This document shows positions 27,103 to 36,500 of a stretch of 64,000 bases of DNA, in pieces. Each line of letters opens with the position of its first letter. The first letter of the stretch is position 1. The DNA is taken from contig NZ_BMNG01000006.1 of assembly GCF_014646335.1 (NCBI RefSeq), positions 410,625-474,624 of the forward strand. Direction: 5' to 3'. The stretch is from Streptomyces lasiicapitis (GTDB lineage: Bacteria; Actinomycetota; Actinomycetes; Streptomycetales; Streptomycetaceae). The notes under the pieces are model-generated. The model was given only the letters and a program-made list of their open reading frames with translations. It was not told where the DNA came from and ran no database searches. Position numbers and translations under genes: made by a program.

Positions 27103-27807
27103 CTACGGCAGCACGGCCGCCGGGGCCAGCGCGGACAGGCGGCCGAGCAGGTCCGCGAACGGCCCGTCGGACGGTTCGTCCGCGAGGATGCCGCCGAGCA
27201 GGAGCGCCATCTCCTCGTCGTAGGCGGCGCTCACTGCCGCCAACGCGGCGAAGTCGTGGACGAGTTGGAGCTCCAGCTCGGCGCGCGGGATGCGGCGGCC
27301 GTCCAGCCAGATGAGCGCCGTGGACTCGGCGAGCGAGATCCAGGAACGCACCACGAGTTCGAGCCGGGCGGGCGGGTCCGTGACTCCCAGGTGCGCGAGG
27401 ATCTGTACGTACGCGGCCTGCCGCACCGAGTCGATGAGCGCGTTGGTCGTCGACGAACCTACCGCCGGACCCCCGCGCATCAACGCGTAGAAACCGGGCC
27501 CGTGCTCGTCGACGAAGCCGAGGAAACGCCCGGTCACGCGCAGCAGGCGGGCGCCGAGCGGCCCTTCGTGCGGCTCCATGAACCGCTCGGCCAGCTCGTC
27601 GGCGGCCCGTTTGAGCGCGGCCTCGTACAGGCTGAGTTTGCCGGGGAAGTAGTGGTACACGAGCGGGCGCGAGATGCCCGCGGCCGACGCTATCTCGTCG
27701 ATCGAGACGTCGTCGGGGGAGCGATGGCTGAACAGCTCGAGCGCGACCCCGATGAGCTGCTGCCGCCGCTCCTCGACGCCCATCCTGCGGCGCATCCCGG
27801 TAGTCAT
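27103..27807 (-). CDS. TetR-family transcriptional repressor
   Basis: 234 residues. The N-terminal helix-turn-helix reads VSIDEIASAAGISRPLVYHY, with the expected FPGKLSLYEAAL after it. The ligand domain is unlike any family I know well. It is the last gene of a same-strand series: hydrolase, reductase, TetR. A likely operator is at 29916 before the first gene. Confidence 0.87.
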   Translation of the reverse strand: MTTGMRRRMGVEERRQQLIGVALELFSHRSPDDVSIDEIASAAGISRPLVYHYFPGKLSLYEAALKRAADELAERFMEPHEGPLGARLLRVTGRFLGFVDEHGPGFYALMRGGPAVGSSTTNALIDSVRQAAYVQILAHLGVTDPPARLELVVRSWISLAESTALIWLDGRRIPRAELELQLVHDFAALAAVSAAYDEEMALLLGGILADEPSDGPFADLLGRLSALAPAAVLP

Positions 27808-27889
27808 GCGAACACTCTACCGATGCGATCAGGCCGTGAACGGACGCCCCCACTCCGCCTGTTCGCACGACCCTCCCGTACCCACCCCT

Positions 27890-28984
27890 CTACAGGTCGA
27901 GGACGAGCCGCGTGCCCCGCGCCCGCGACACACAGATCAGCATCGAATCGCCGCGCTCGCCGTCGGTCAGCAACTCGTCGCGATGGTCGATCTCGCCCTC
28001 CAGGACGTGGTGTTGGCAGGTCCCGCAGAAACCCTGCTCACAGGAGTACGCCACGTTGGGCACCTCAGCCCGGACGGCGGCGAGCACCGTGGTGTCCGCG
28101 CCGACGGCCACCGTACGGCCGCTGCGCCGCAGTTCGACCTCGAAGGGGGACTCGCCCCCGGCGGAGGCGGCGGGCGCGAACCGTTCCAGATGCGGCGTAC
28201 ACCCCTCGGGCAGCGCCGAGGCGACGGCGTCCATGAGCCCTTCGGGCCCGCACACGTACACGGCGGTTCCGGCGGCAGCCCCTTGTCCCTCTCCGAGGAA
28301 GGCACGGACATCCGGCCGCCCGTCCACATCCTCGGCGACGAAGGTCACCCGCCCTCCTGGCTTCTCCAGTTCCTCCAGGAAGGGCATGGAGGCGCGGGAC
28401 CGCCCGCAGTACAGCAGCCGCCAGTCGGCGCCCGCCGCGTCCACGGCCCGCACCATGGCGAGGATCGGCGTGATCCCGATGCCGCCCGCGATGAAGACGT
28501 ACGAGGTGGCGTCGTCGACCAGCGGGAACCGGTTGCGCGGCCCGCGCACCTCCACCTCCATGCCCTCGCGCAGCGCCTCGTGCACTTCGAGGGACCCGCC
28601 GCGACCGCCCTCGTCCGGGCCGATGAGCCGGGTCGCGACGGTGTACGACGACGTGTCCTCGGGGTCCCCGCACAGCGAGTACTGCCGTACGAGCCCCGAA
28701 GGCAGCACGAGATCCAGATGCGCGCCGGGCTCCCAGCCGGGCAGGGCGGCCAAGTGGCCACCTTCCAGGCGCAGTTGTACGACACCGTCGGCGACGTGCT
28801 CGTGCCGGGCGACGCGCAGCTTGAGCGCGCGTGAGCGCGGCTGCCCCGAGACGGGCTGCTCCAGGGCGGGCAGCGGCCACAGCGGCGACGCGTCGATGCG
28901 GCGGCGCAGGGCGCGGCGGGTTAGGAGGGCGGCGCCGGTGACGAGAAGGGCGGTGCCGGCGGTGCGCAGGCGGGGCAGTGGCAT
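27890..28984 (-). CDS. Flavin reductase with C-terminal 2Fe-2S ferredoxin (PDR/VanB type)
   Basis: 364 residues. An N-terminal hydrophobic segment suggests a membrane anchor. Then comes a FAD/FMN domain (VRQYSLCGDP), an NAD domain (YVFIAGGIGITPILAM, YVCGPEGLM) and a plant-type 2Fe-2S domain whose cysteines are visible in CEQGFCGTC and LICVSRARG. It passes electrons from NADH to an oxygenase. The gene ends 81 bp before the TetR start and begins one base before the hydrolase stop, so it is the electron donor for the neighbour, by context. Confidence 0.87.
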   Translation of the reverse strand: MPLPRLRTAGTALLVTGAALLTRRALRRRIDASPLWPLPALEQPVSGQPRSRALKLRVARHEHVADGVVQLRLEGGHLAALPGWEPGAHLDLVLPSGLVRQYSLCGDPEDTSSYTVATRLIGPDEGGRGGSLEVHEALREGMEVEVRGPRNRFPLVDDATSYVFIAGGIGITPILAMVRAVDAAGADWRLLYCGRSRASMPFLEELEKPGGRVTFVAEDVDGRPDVRAFLGEGQGAAAGTAVYVCGPEGLMDAVASALPEGCTPHLERFAPAASAGGESPFEVELRRSGRTVAVGADTTVLAAVRAEVPNVAYSCEQGFCGTCQHHVLEGEIDHRDELLTDGERGDSMLICVSRARGTRLVLDL

Positions 28985-28985
28985 G

Positions 28986-29906
28986 TCAGGCGGCCCCGTT
29001 CGGATTCGTGCGGGCGTCGGCGGCGGTGGCCGCGGGGGAGGAGGCGAGGTAGGCGACGGCCTGCGCGGTACTGCACTCGTGGGAGGGGTGGTAGGCGCGG
29101 CTGAGGTAGCGCGGGATGGAGCGGATCATGTCGCCCGTCGTCGGCAGGGTGCCCGCGCGCGTGCTGCGATGGAAGTCCCGGAACGTCGCCTTGCCGTCGA
29201 CGAGCGTCGGGTCGTTCTCCATGAAGAAGCGGGCGCCGCGCTGCCAGAGGAAGACCAGCGCGGTGAAGGCGGTGGCCCAGGTCCGCACGCGGCGGCGGTA
29301 ACCCCCGTCGACGTGCATGAACAGGTCGAAGGCGACCGAGCGGTGCTCGACCTCCTCGGCGCCGTGCCAGCGCAGCAGGTCCAGCATCGTCGGGTCGGCG
29401 CCCCGGCGGTCCAACTCCTCCGCGTTGAGCACCCAGTCGCCCAGGAAGGCGGTGTAGTGCTCGATCGCCGCGATCATCGCGACGCGTTCCATCAGCCACC
29501 AGTGGCGGGGCTTGCCCGGCGGCAGGGTGCGGTCGCCGAGCAGCTTCTCGAAGAGCCAGTCGACCTGGGCGGTGTACGGGGTGGGGTCCAGGCCCTGCTC
29601 GCGCAGGTGCGGGAGGACTTCGTCGTGGGCCTGGGAGTGTATGGCCTCCTGGCCGATGAACCCGATGACGTCCTCGCGCAGTCGGTCGTCGTGTATGTGC
29701 GGCAGCACCTGCTTGTACACGTGCACGAACCAGCGTTCGCCTGCCGGGAGGAGGAGGTGCAGGACGTTGATGGTGTGCGTGGTGAAGGGGTCCCCCGGGA
29801 GCCAGTGGAGCGGGGTGCTCTCCCAGGAGAAGGAGACGTTGCGGGCCTTGAGAGCGGTGTGCTCGGCGGCAACGGGCTGCGGGGGCCGGGCCTTCGTATT
29901 AGACAT
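28986..29906 (-). CDS. Predicted metal-dependent hydrolase/di-iron monooxygenase-like protein
   Basis: 306 residues. Paired acid/His motifs: FIGQEAIHSQAH, AAIEHYTAF and GAEEVEHRSVAFD. This ExxH pattern binds two metals in PF10118-type proteins and in di-iron oxygenases. The fold is helical and ferritin-like. Because the next gene is a complete oxygenase reductase, I favour a di-iron oxygenase over a hydrolase, which is inference. The substrate is probably lipophilic. Confidence 0.75.
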   Translation of the reverse strand: MSNTKARPPQPVAAEHTALKARNVSFSWESTPLHWLPGDPFTTHTINVLHLLLPAGERWFVHVYKQVLPHIHDDRLREDVIGFIGQEAIHSQAHDEVLPHLREQGLDPTPYTAQVDWLFEKLLGDRTLPPGKPRHWWLMERVAMIAAIEHYTAFLGDWVLNAEELDRRGADPTMLDLLRWHGAEEVEHRSVAFDLFMHVDGGYRRRVRTWATAFTALVFLWQRGARFFMENDPTLVDGKATFRDFHRSTRAGTLPTTGDMIRSIPRYLSRAYHPSHECSTAQAVAYLASSPAATAADARTNPNGAA

Positions 29907-29915
29907 GGCGTCAAT

Positions 29916-29929
29916 GTACTGGCGGGTAA
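29916..29929. promoter_or_regulatory. Candidate TetR operator
   Basis: On the minus strand this reads TTACCCGCCAGTAC, with TAC/GTA half sites around a central GC. It is 10-23 bases upstream of the hydrolase start and fits the short TetR operators of actinobacteria. It would let the TetR at 27103 control the whole operon. Confidence 0.4.
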
Positions 29930-29973
29930 GTGGGGTGGTACAGGTGTGTGCGGTGGGTTTTTGCTCCCCAGCC

Positions 29974-30183
29974 CCGCCCCTTCCCGCTGCATCGATCAGC
30001 GGCTCCGCCGCGGGCAGGGGCTGCCGTCCCTGGACCCCGCTATCGCCGCTTCGCGGCTCGTCCTCAAACGCCGGACGGGCTAAAACCGTGGGGGTTTCAG
30101 CCCGTCCGGCGTTTGAGGACGAGGCCGTTCAGGCCGATACGGGGGTCCGGGGGCGGAGCCCCCGGTTTCGGGAAGGGGCGGGG
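29974..30183. repeat. Long interspersed inverted repeat, copy 3
   Basis: Same arms as the copies at 4725 and 11508, with a short AAAACC-type loop. It sits between the upstream end of the di-iron operon and the 3' end of the sigma-like gene on the same strand, so it would terminate the latter. Confidence 0.72.
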
Positions 30184-30196
30184 TGGGGGAGAAGGC

Positions 30197-32164
30197 TCAG
30201 CGCAGCGTCCGGAGCTTGGTGCCGTCGGCGAGGCGACCCGTCACCTCCGGGCGAGAGCCCTGCTCACTGCGTACCGCAAGGGTGTTCCCCGAGGCCCGCT
30301 CACCGCCGGACACGGAGATCGAGGAGACGTCCTTGCTGCCCGCGGCAAGCAGATACCAGCCCCCGGCACGGGCCTTCCACAACACCCCCGCAAGCACGCG
30401 AGCCTCCCGCACCCCACACACCGCACCCCCCTCCGCCTTGGCGGCAACAGCCCCCGCCCGAGCCCCGGGCGCGACGAACTGGGCGAGCACCCGCCCCCCA
30501 CCGCCACGCCACGTCTCGGCCCGCGTGCACACCCACTCGGCGCTCCCGCTCCCGTCGGGGAGGGCCTGACGGGCGTACGCCCAGGAGTTCACGACCCGCA
30601 CCCCGTGCGACCGGGCCGCCGCGAGCGAACACGCGGTCCGCGACCAGTCCTTGGGCGCGGCGTCGCGGGGAGCGTCGGGCCGCCCGGCGGTGAGACGTGC
30701 GGGCGTGAGCTCGCCGAGGTCGGTGGTGAGCCGCGCGGCGCCGTCGTGGTCGCGCAGCTGGAGGGCGTTCCAGGAGCGGCACTCCTGGGCGAGGGCGGGG
30801 CTGGAGAAGGGGTCGGTGACCCCGTCGGCGGTGCGCCGCAGCGCGGTCGCGTCGCCGCTCTTCAACAGGTCCCGTACGGAGGCGTTCCGCACCCAGGGGG
30901 CGGTCAGATAGCGCACGTTCCCGTCGGCGCGGCCGACCACGACGGCCCCGGAGTCGGCGGCGTCCGCACCGTCGACGCGCGCGAAGTCGAGCGCGGCGCC
31001 GCCGGTGCCTTCCCGCGGCTCGGCGTACCGCACGACGCGCAGGCCGTCGTACAGAACCACCACGCGCGCCCCGTCGACGGGCCCGGCGAAGAGGAGCTGC
31101 GCGGGTCCGGGCGGTGCCCCCGAGGGAGTGCCCGGCGTCGCGGAGACCCGCACGGACTTGCCGGGCCGCGCCCACACGGCGAGCGCGCGCCGCAACAGCG
31201 CCTGGTCGTCGAGGAGTTCACCGCGGGCGGGCCACACGGAGAAGTCGGTGCGCGCGGACTGCTTCCAGGCGACGGGCGCGGCCTTCGTCAGCTTGCCGGG
31301 GTCGAGGGCGGCCTCCGCGGCGGGGTTCTTCGCGTAAGGGGGCGCGGCGGCGCCGTCCGGGCTCCAGCCGTCGCCGGGCATGCCGAGCAGCGCCCCGCAC
31401 ACGAGCGCGGCGACGGCGGCGACGCCCGCGGCCTTCAGGTGCTGGCGGCGCCGCATCAGGTCGGTGGGCCGGGCCTGGAGGGAACACGGGTCGAACTCGG
31501 GCGATTCGAGCAGGACGGCCGCGGTCCTGCCGTCGGCCGCCGCCTCGGCGGCGCCGGTGCCGAAGGCGTCGAGCGCGGCGTCGATGCCGTCGGCCTCCTC
31601 GCCCTCGATGTCGACGCCGACGGCGTCGAGGACGCGCCGCACCTCGTCGTCCGTGAGCCGTTCGAGCCCGCGCAGCACGAACGCGGCGCGGGCGGGCCCG
31701 GACAGCGCGGCGAGCCGCTGGTCCAGGGCGAGTTCGTCGGCGCCGCCCGAGCGCGGGAACAGGCGCAGGCCCCACACCTGCGGCAGGACCGGCGGGAGTT
31801 GGGCCCGCTTGGGCCAGGCGGCCCGGCGCAGCGGCAACCCGGCGTCGAGCGCGGCGCGCAGCACTTGGCAGCGTACGTAGGCGTAGCCCGGGTCGGTGCC
31901 GCGGCCCGCGGGCCTGCGCTGGTCGGGGACGGCCGGGGCGGTGGCGCGGCCGCGCGGCAGGGCCCGCTGGACCAGGGCGTGCGCGCTCAGGACCCGGCGG
32001 TTGCGGCCGAGGCCCGGCGGCAGCACCAGGTAGGCGAGGCGGACCAGGCGGGGGTAGTGCTCGACGAGGGCGGCCTCGGCCTGCTCGACGTCGACGACGG
32101 TGGCGGCGGAGCCGTGGGGCGCGGCGGCTTTCGCGGCGGCTTTCGTGGACTGCGATGACGACAC
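30197..32164 (-). CDS. Sigma-factor-like protein fused to a membrane anchor and extracytoplasmic domain
   Basis: 655 residues. Residues 30-80 (VEHYPRLVRLAYLVLPPGLG) and 150-205 (AALSGPARAAFVLRGLERLTDDEV) resemble regions 2 and 4 of ECF sigma factors, though the central DNA-binding residues look degenerate. A single membrane helix (LKAAGVAAVAALVCGALLGM) follows near residue 250, then about 390 residues predicted outside with few repeats and several cysteines. The protein is conserved in sequence type among Streptomyces as a hypothetical, from memory. No known signalling family covers this whole layout. The start at 32164 gives MSSSQSTK. Confidence 0.7.
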   Translation of the reverse strand: MSSSQSTKAAAKAAAPHGSAATVVDVEQAEAALVEHYPRLVRLAYLVLPPGLGRNRRVLSAHALVQRALPRGRATAPAVPDQRRPAGRGTDPGYAYVRCQVLRAALDAGLPLRRAAWPKRAQLPPVLPQVWGLRLFPRSGGADELALDQRLAALSGPARAAFVLRGLERLTDDEVRRVLDAVGVDIEGEEADGIDAALDAFGTGAAEAAADGRTAAVLLESPEFDPCSLQARPTDLMRRRQHLKAAGVAAVAALVCGALLGMPGDGWSPDGAAAPPYAKNPAAEAALDPGKLTKAAPVAWKQSARTDFSVWPARGELLDDQALLRRALAVWARPGKSVRVSATPGTPSGAPPGPAQLLFAGPVDGARVVVLYDGLRVVRYAEPREGTGGAALDFARVDGADAADSGAVVVGRADGNVRYLTAPWVRNASVRDLLKSGDATALRRTADGVTDPFSSPALAQECRSWNALQLRDHDGAARLTTDLGELTPARLTAGRPDAPRDAAPKDWSRTACSLAAARSHGVRVVNSWAYARQALPDGSGSAEWVCTRAETWRGGGGRVLAQFVAPGARAGAVAAKAEGGAVCGVREARVLAGVLWKARAGGWYLLAAGSKDVSSISVSGGERASGNTLAVRSEQGSRPEVTGRLADGTKLRTLR

Positions 32165-32307
32165 GTTCAGCAGAACGAGCGAATGCCCCGGCGGTCACTT
32201 CACGCTGGTGGGCGCGGGGGCTCCCGGCGGGACCGGGCGGGCGCGAACGGGGCGCGCCCCGGCGGCGCTTCGGGCCCGGCGGGCGCGCGCCCCGGCCGGT
32301 CGGCCGG

Positions 32308-32425
32308 GCTCGGGTTCGGGCTTGGCGAGGAGGTGTGCGTAGTTCGTCATCGAGCGTTGGTGGCGCGGGAGATGGTGGGCGAGGGCGTCGACGGCGGGGC
32401 CTACTGCCTTCGCGGGCGTGGCGCG
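32308..32425 (-). pseudogene. Duplicated 3' fragment of the TPR gene
   Basis: This stretch repeats, at about 186-187 bp offset, the last 40 codons of the TPR gene at 32481. In the minus frame it reads RHQRSMTNYAHLLAKPEPEP against RYQRSMTNYARLLAEPEPEP in the gene. It has no start and no other half, so it is a decayed partial duplication. The remaining part of 32165-32307 shows no gene. Confidence 0.75.
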
Positions 32426-32480
32426 GGTGCGGCCGGTGTCGGCGGGCGCAGGGGTAGGGGCGGCGTGGCGCGTGTCCCGG

Positions 32481-33020
32481 TCACTCGGGTTCGGGTTCGG
32501 GTTCGGGCTCGGCGAGCAGGCGGGCGTAGTTCGTCATCGAGCGCTGGTAGCGGGGGAGATGGCGGGCCAGGGCGCCGACCGCGAGGCCCACGCCTTCGCG
32601 GGCGCGGCCCGCGTCTGCCAGGCAGAGGGCCAGCGTGGCGCGCACCGCGTCGTCCAACTCGTCGTGTTCCGCGTCCAGTTCGGGGGTGAGCAGAGCGATG
32701 CCCTCCTCGACGCGGCCCGTGTTCCGCAGGGAGCTGGCGAGTTGGATGACGGTGCGGCGTCTGCGGTAGCCGTCGAGGCCGCGGTCGAGAGCCTCCCGGT
32801 ACAGGGGGACGGCCTTGTCCGAGTGGCCGGTGGAGTCGTAGGCGCATGCGCGCTCGAACGGTGCGACGGGGCTGCCGTCGGGGAGTTCGTCGGCCAGCTT
32901 CCCGATGAGTTCCCGGAACTCGTCGGCCCGTTCGTCGCCGTAGCTGTCGAAGGTGTCCCACGCGGCGGCCATGCGCTGGTCCCAGTCGGTGGGTTCGAAG
33001 GTTCCGTCGGTTCCGTTCAT
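32481..33020 (-). CDS. Tetratricopeptide-repeat protein
   Basis: 179 residues, all helical. TPR-like pairs are seen (FERACAYDSTGHSDKAVPLY; ASSLRNTGRVEEGIALL; ALCLADAGRAREGVGL). The C-terminus is a run of EP repeats encoded by GGGTTC units on the opposite strand. No signal peptide. It probably acts as a protein-interaction adaptor; partners are unknown. A 3' fragment is duplicated just downstream. Confidence 0.75.
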   Translation of the reverse strand: MNGTDGTFEPTDWDQRMAAAWDTFDSYGDERADEFRELIGKLADELPDGSPVAPFERACAYDSTGHSDKAVPLYREALDRGLDGYRRRRTVIQLASSLRNTGRVEEGIALLTPELDAEHDELDDAVRATLALCLADAGRAREGVGLAVGALARHLPRYQRSMTNYARLLAEPEPEPEPE

Positions 33021-33059
33021 CCGCGTACTCTCGCACGAGGGTTGAGGGGGCCGCGCTGA

Positions 33060-33431
33060 TTATTGGGGCCGGCAGGGCTCGCCCGTCAGGTAGGTCGCGG
33101 TGGCGGAGGCGATGACGGAGTCGAGCCGGTCGCGGGTGCTCACCAGGTCGGTGATCTGGCCGTCGATGCGGTCCCGCTCGGACGCGAGCTTGGCGAGCAG
33201 CTCCGGCGTCGCCTCGCCGGTCACGACGCACGGCATCAGTTCCAGGATCGACCGGCTCGGCAGCCCGGCGGCGTACAACTGCTGGATCAACTGGACGCGG
33301 TCGACCGCCCTGTCCGAGTAGTGCCGCTGGCCGCTGGCGCTGCGCTCGGAGGCGAGCAGGTGCTGCTCCTCGTAGTACCGCAGCGCCCGCACGCTGACGC
33401 CTGTCTTGGTGGCGAGTTCGCCGATGCGCAT
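33060..33431 (-). CDS. MerR-family transcriptional regulator
   Basis: 123 residues. The N-terminal MerR helix-turn-helix is MRIGELATKTGVSVRALRYY, with the usual ERSASGQRHY wing. A long coiled-coil follows, then a C-terminal Cys (EPC). I chose ATG at 33431, preceded by GGGGAGGA; the frame opens farther upstream but there is no protein-like sequence. The inducer is unknown. Confidence 0.87.
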   Translation of the reverse strand: MRIGELATKTGVSVRALRYYEEQHLLASERSASGQRHYSDRAVDRVQLIQQLYAAGLPSRSILELMPCVVTGEATPELLAKLASERDRIDGQITDLVSTRDRLDSVIASATATYLTGEPCRPQ

Positions 33432-33492
33432 GATGTCCTCCCCGAGGTGGTCCGGGGGCCCCGAAGGCGCCCCCGGACCGGGCTTCCTGCCT

Positions 33493-33508
33493 CTGACGTC
33501 CACGTCAG
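33493..33508. promoter_or_regulatory. MerR operator-like palindrome
   Basis: CTGACGTCCACGTCAG is a perfect 7-bp inverted repeat around two bases, 62 bases upstream of the merR start. MerR regulators of this type bind such sites within their own promoters. It most likely gives autoregulation. Confidence 0.6.
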
Positions 33509-33580
33509 GGTTTCAGCGTAACGCGCGAAGCCCGGTCCGGGTCATCCCCTCAGAGGGGCCGCCTCGGCAGAGGGTCCCCC

Positions 33581-36500
33581 TCAGCCCAGAGCCCACCCGC
33601 TGAACTCCACCGTCCCCCGCGCCCCGCCACCCCCGTTCGTCGCCGTCATGAACAGCCCGACGTCCTGGACGTCTGCCGCCCCCGGCACGGGCACCGCGGC
33701 CACCGTTCGCCACGTACCCCCGCCGTCGGTGGACAGCTCACCGGTGAACGTGCCGCCCGCCCGGGAGAGCCGCAGCAGCACCGGCGCCTTCACGCCGGTG
33801 ATCCGTTTGTACGTGTCCAGCGTGCCGTCGCCGGTCGTGTCGTACGAGAGGACGACGCCGTTGGCGGGCGTGACGGCGAGGTTGAGGAAGCCGGGGGAGC
33901 CGGGTGTGGCGAGGGAGTTGCGGGCGATGATGCCCGCGCGGGCCCAGGGCCCGGTGCTCGCCTGGGTGTCGACGCGCAGCGTGACGGACACCCCGTCCCG
34001 CAGCGCCCCCGGCCGGTAGAGGGTCCCGAACTCCGTCGTGCCCCGCCACAGGTCCGCGCCCGCGCCGTCGATGGCGTACCGCCCGTCCCACTCCCCGAAG
34101 ACGGCGGCGTTATTGGTGTACGACTTCCACGCCGCCGAGACCGGACCCGCCACGAACAGGGTGCCCTCGTGCACGGCCCGCACCCGCTTCTCGCCCTGCG
34201 GGCCGTACTGCACGGCGAGCGTGTACGGCAGCGGGCGCAGCGGCCGGTCGAGCGGTGTGTCGGGGGCGTTCGCACGCCAGGCCACCGTGCCGGTGCCCGC
34301 CGCGGGGACGCGGGGCAGCGACGTCGGGCCCTCGGGTTCGGCGTCGACGCCGGTGAGCGTGAAGTCGACGCGGCCGGTGGCGCGCAGCCCGTTGACGTTG
34401 CGGAACAGCGCCTCCACGCGCGCGTGCCCGCCGGGAGGGAACGCGGGCGGCTCGGCGGTGACCTCCAGTGAGCCCTGGTAGGGGGCGCGGGCGAGCACGT
34501 CACGTACGCGCGACGCCGTGCGGTAGGCGTCGCCGACGGGCCGCAGCGGATAGTCCTTGCGCTCGCGCGTCCACGGCTCCTCGACCGTCCCGAACCAGTC
34601 CACGGGCGCGGGCGCGCGCCCGGCGGCGAGCGCGTCGGCGAGTTCGTCGAGCCACTTCTGCCAGCGCGGCAGATAGAAGTCCGCGGTCAGGCCGTGCCAC
34701 TCGCGGTTGCCGTAGTCGTGCAGGTTGCCGGGGTCCGACGTGGGCCGGTCGCCCCACACCGTGATGAGGACCTTCGACGTGCGCTCGAACTCGGCGCGCT
34801 CGGTGTCACTGGTGGCGAGGCGCCGCGCGTCCTCGATCCACGGCCCGAGCAGGAACGCCGGGTGTGTGCCGGTGACGTCGTCGGAGAGCCGCATCAGGCG
34901 CAGCCACAGGTTGGAGAGGGTGCGGAAGGTGTCCTGGTCCTTGCGTTCGTACGCCGTCTTGAGCTGCGGCAGGAGCTGGCGGCTGCGGTGGGCCAGGGCC
35001 TGGCGGGCGACGTCGACGAGGTCGTGCCGGTAGGCCGCGCTGCGCCGCAGTCCACCCGCGACGCCGAGCAGGCCGGTCAGGGCGGCGTCGAAGCGGCCCG
35101 GGTCGTAGGTGAGGGCGCGCGGCGCGTACTCGGCGGCGCGGTTCGCGGCCAGGTCGGGGCGCGCGGCGAAGAGGGAGTCGTGCGGGTCGCTGCGCTCCAC
35201 GGCCTTGTGCTGGTACGCGGTGTCGTGCAGGGCCCGCCAGGCGGCGCGGGCGTCCCGGTCGCGGCCGCCGTAGCGGAAGTCGGCGTACGTGGAGAACCAG
35301 TCGGCCCGGTCCACCTCGTCGTCCCGCCAGGCCAGTTCGGAGAACAGCTCGAAGGCGGCGGGGTCGCGGTCGGTGGCCTCGGGCAGGTAGGCCGTGCCCG
35401 CGAGCGCGCTGTCGTCCTTGTCGCGCCAGGCGAAGAACTTCTCCTGCCAGAGGTGGGTGCGGGCGCCGATGGTGGAGCGGCCGCCGAAGTTGGGGATCGT
35501 GCCGAAGGCGTAGGGCGTGCCGCCCCAGTCCTTCTCGCGGTCGGTGACGCTCTGGAAGCGGTCGGAGACGCCGTCGACGATCAGCATCTTCTTCTTGTCG
35601 ATGGCGTCGAGGAGGGCGGGCAGCGGGTTCTCCTGCCAGCCGAGGATCACCCAGGTCGCCCCCGCGTGCGCCTTCCGCAGCGCGCTCTCCACGCCGCGCG
35701 CGGCGTCCGGCACGGGCACGTCGCCCGCGGTGCCGCCCTCGTGCAGGAGGTCCATCTTGAAGTGCCGTGCCACGCCGAAGAGTTCGCGCTGGTGGCGGTA
35801 GAAGGACGCGGCGACCTGCGCGAAGGCGTCGGTGCGCGGGTCCAGCCAGTCGGGGCGCTTGAAGCCGTGCCAGACGCCCTGCGGCACGACGCGCGCGTCA
35901 CCGCCGTTGCGCGCCACGAAGCCGTCAGGGACGTGGCCGTAGTAGCCGGGGAAGACCGGTGCGATGCCGAGCTCGCGCAGCCGCTCCGTGATCTTCTGCC
36001 CCAGCTCCACGCGCCGCGCGATGATCTCGGGCGAGAGCGGGCCGCCGTACCCGGACAGGTTCTGAAGGAGCCACCACGGCTGGTGCGAGGGCGCGGGCAG
36101 CCAGGCGCGGGACTCCGCGTCGGTGTACTGGAAGTCCTTGAGGACGCGGTGGTAGACGGCCTCCGTGCCCGCGATGACCAGGACCTCGTTGCAGCCGTGC
36201 AGCGCCAGGACGTCGATCATGCGTTCCCAGTACGGCCAGTCGGCGTACGGGGCGGTGTAGCCGTCGTTGGTGTCGTTGAGGGCGAACCGGTGGGGGAGCG
36301 CGGTCGAGCGCTCCAGCGGGCGCGAAGGCGCGGGCAGGCGGCGCGGCAGGTCGAGCTGGCTGCCGTTCCACGCGATGTGCGCGCCGCACACGTACTTCAG
36401 GTACCAGTGGACCCCCGTGAGCAGCACGGCGGGAGTGGTGCCCGACACCTCGATGCGTCCCGAGGTGCCGGTCACGCGGAAGCGGTCCCGGCCTCCCTGC

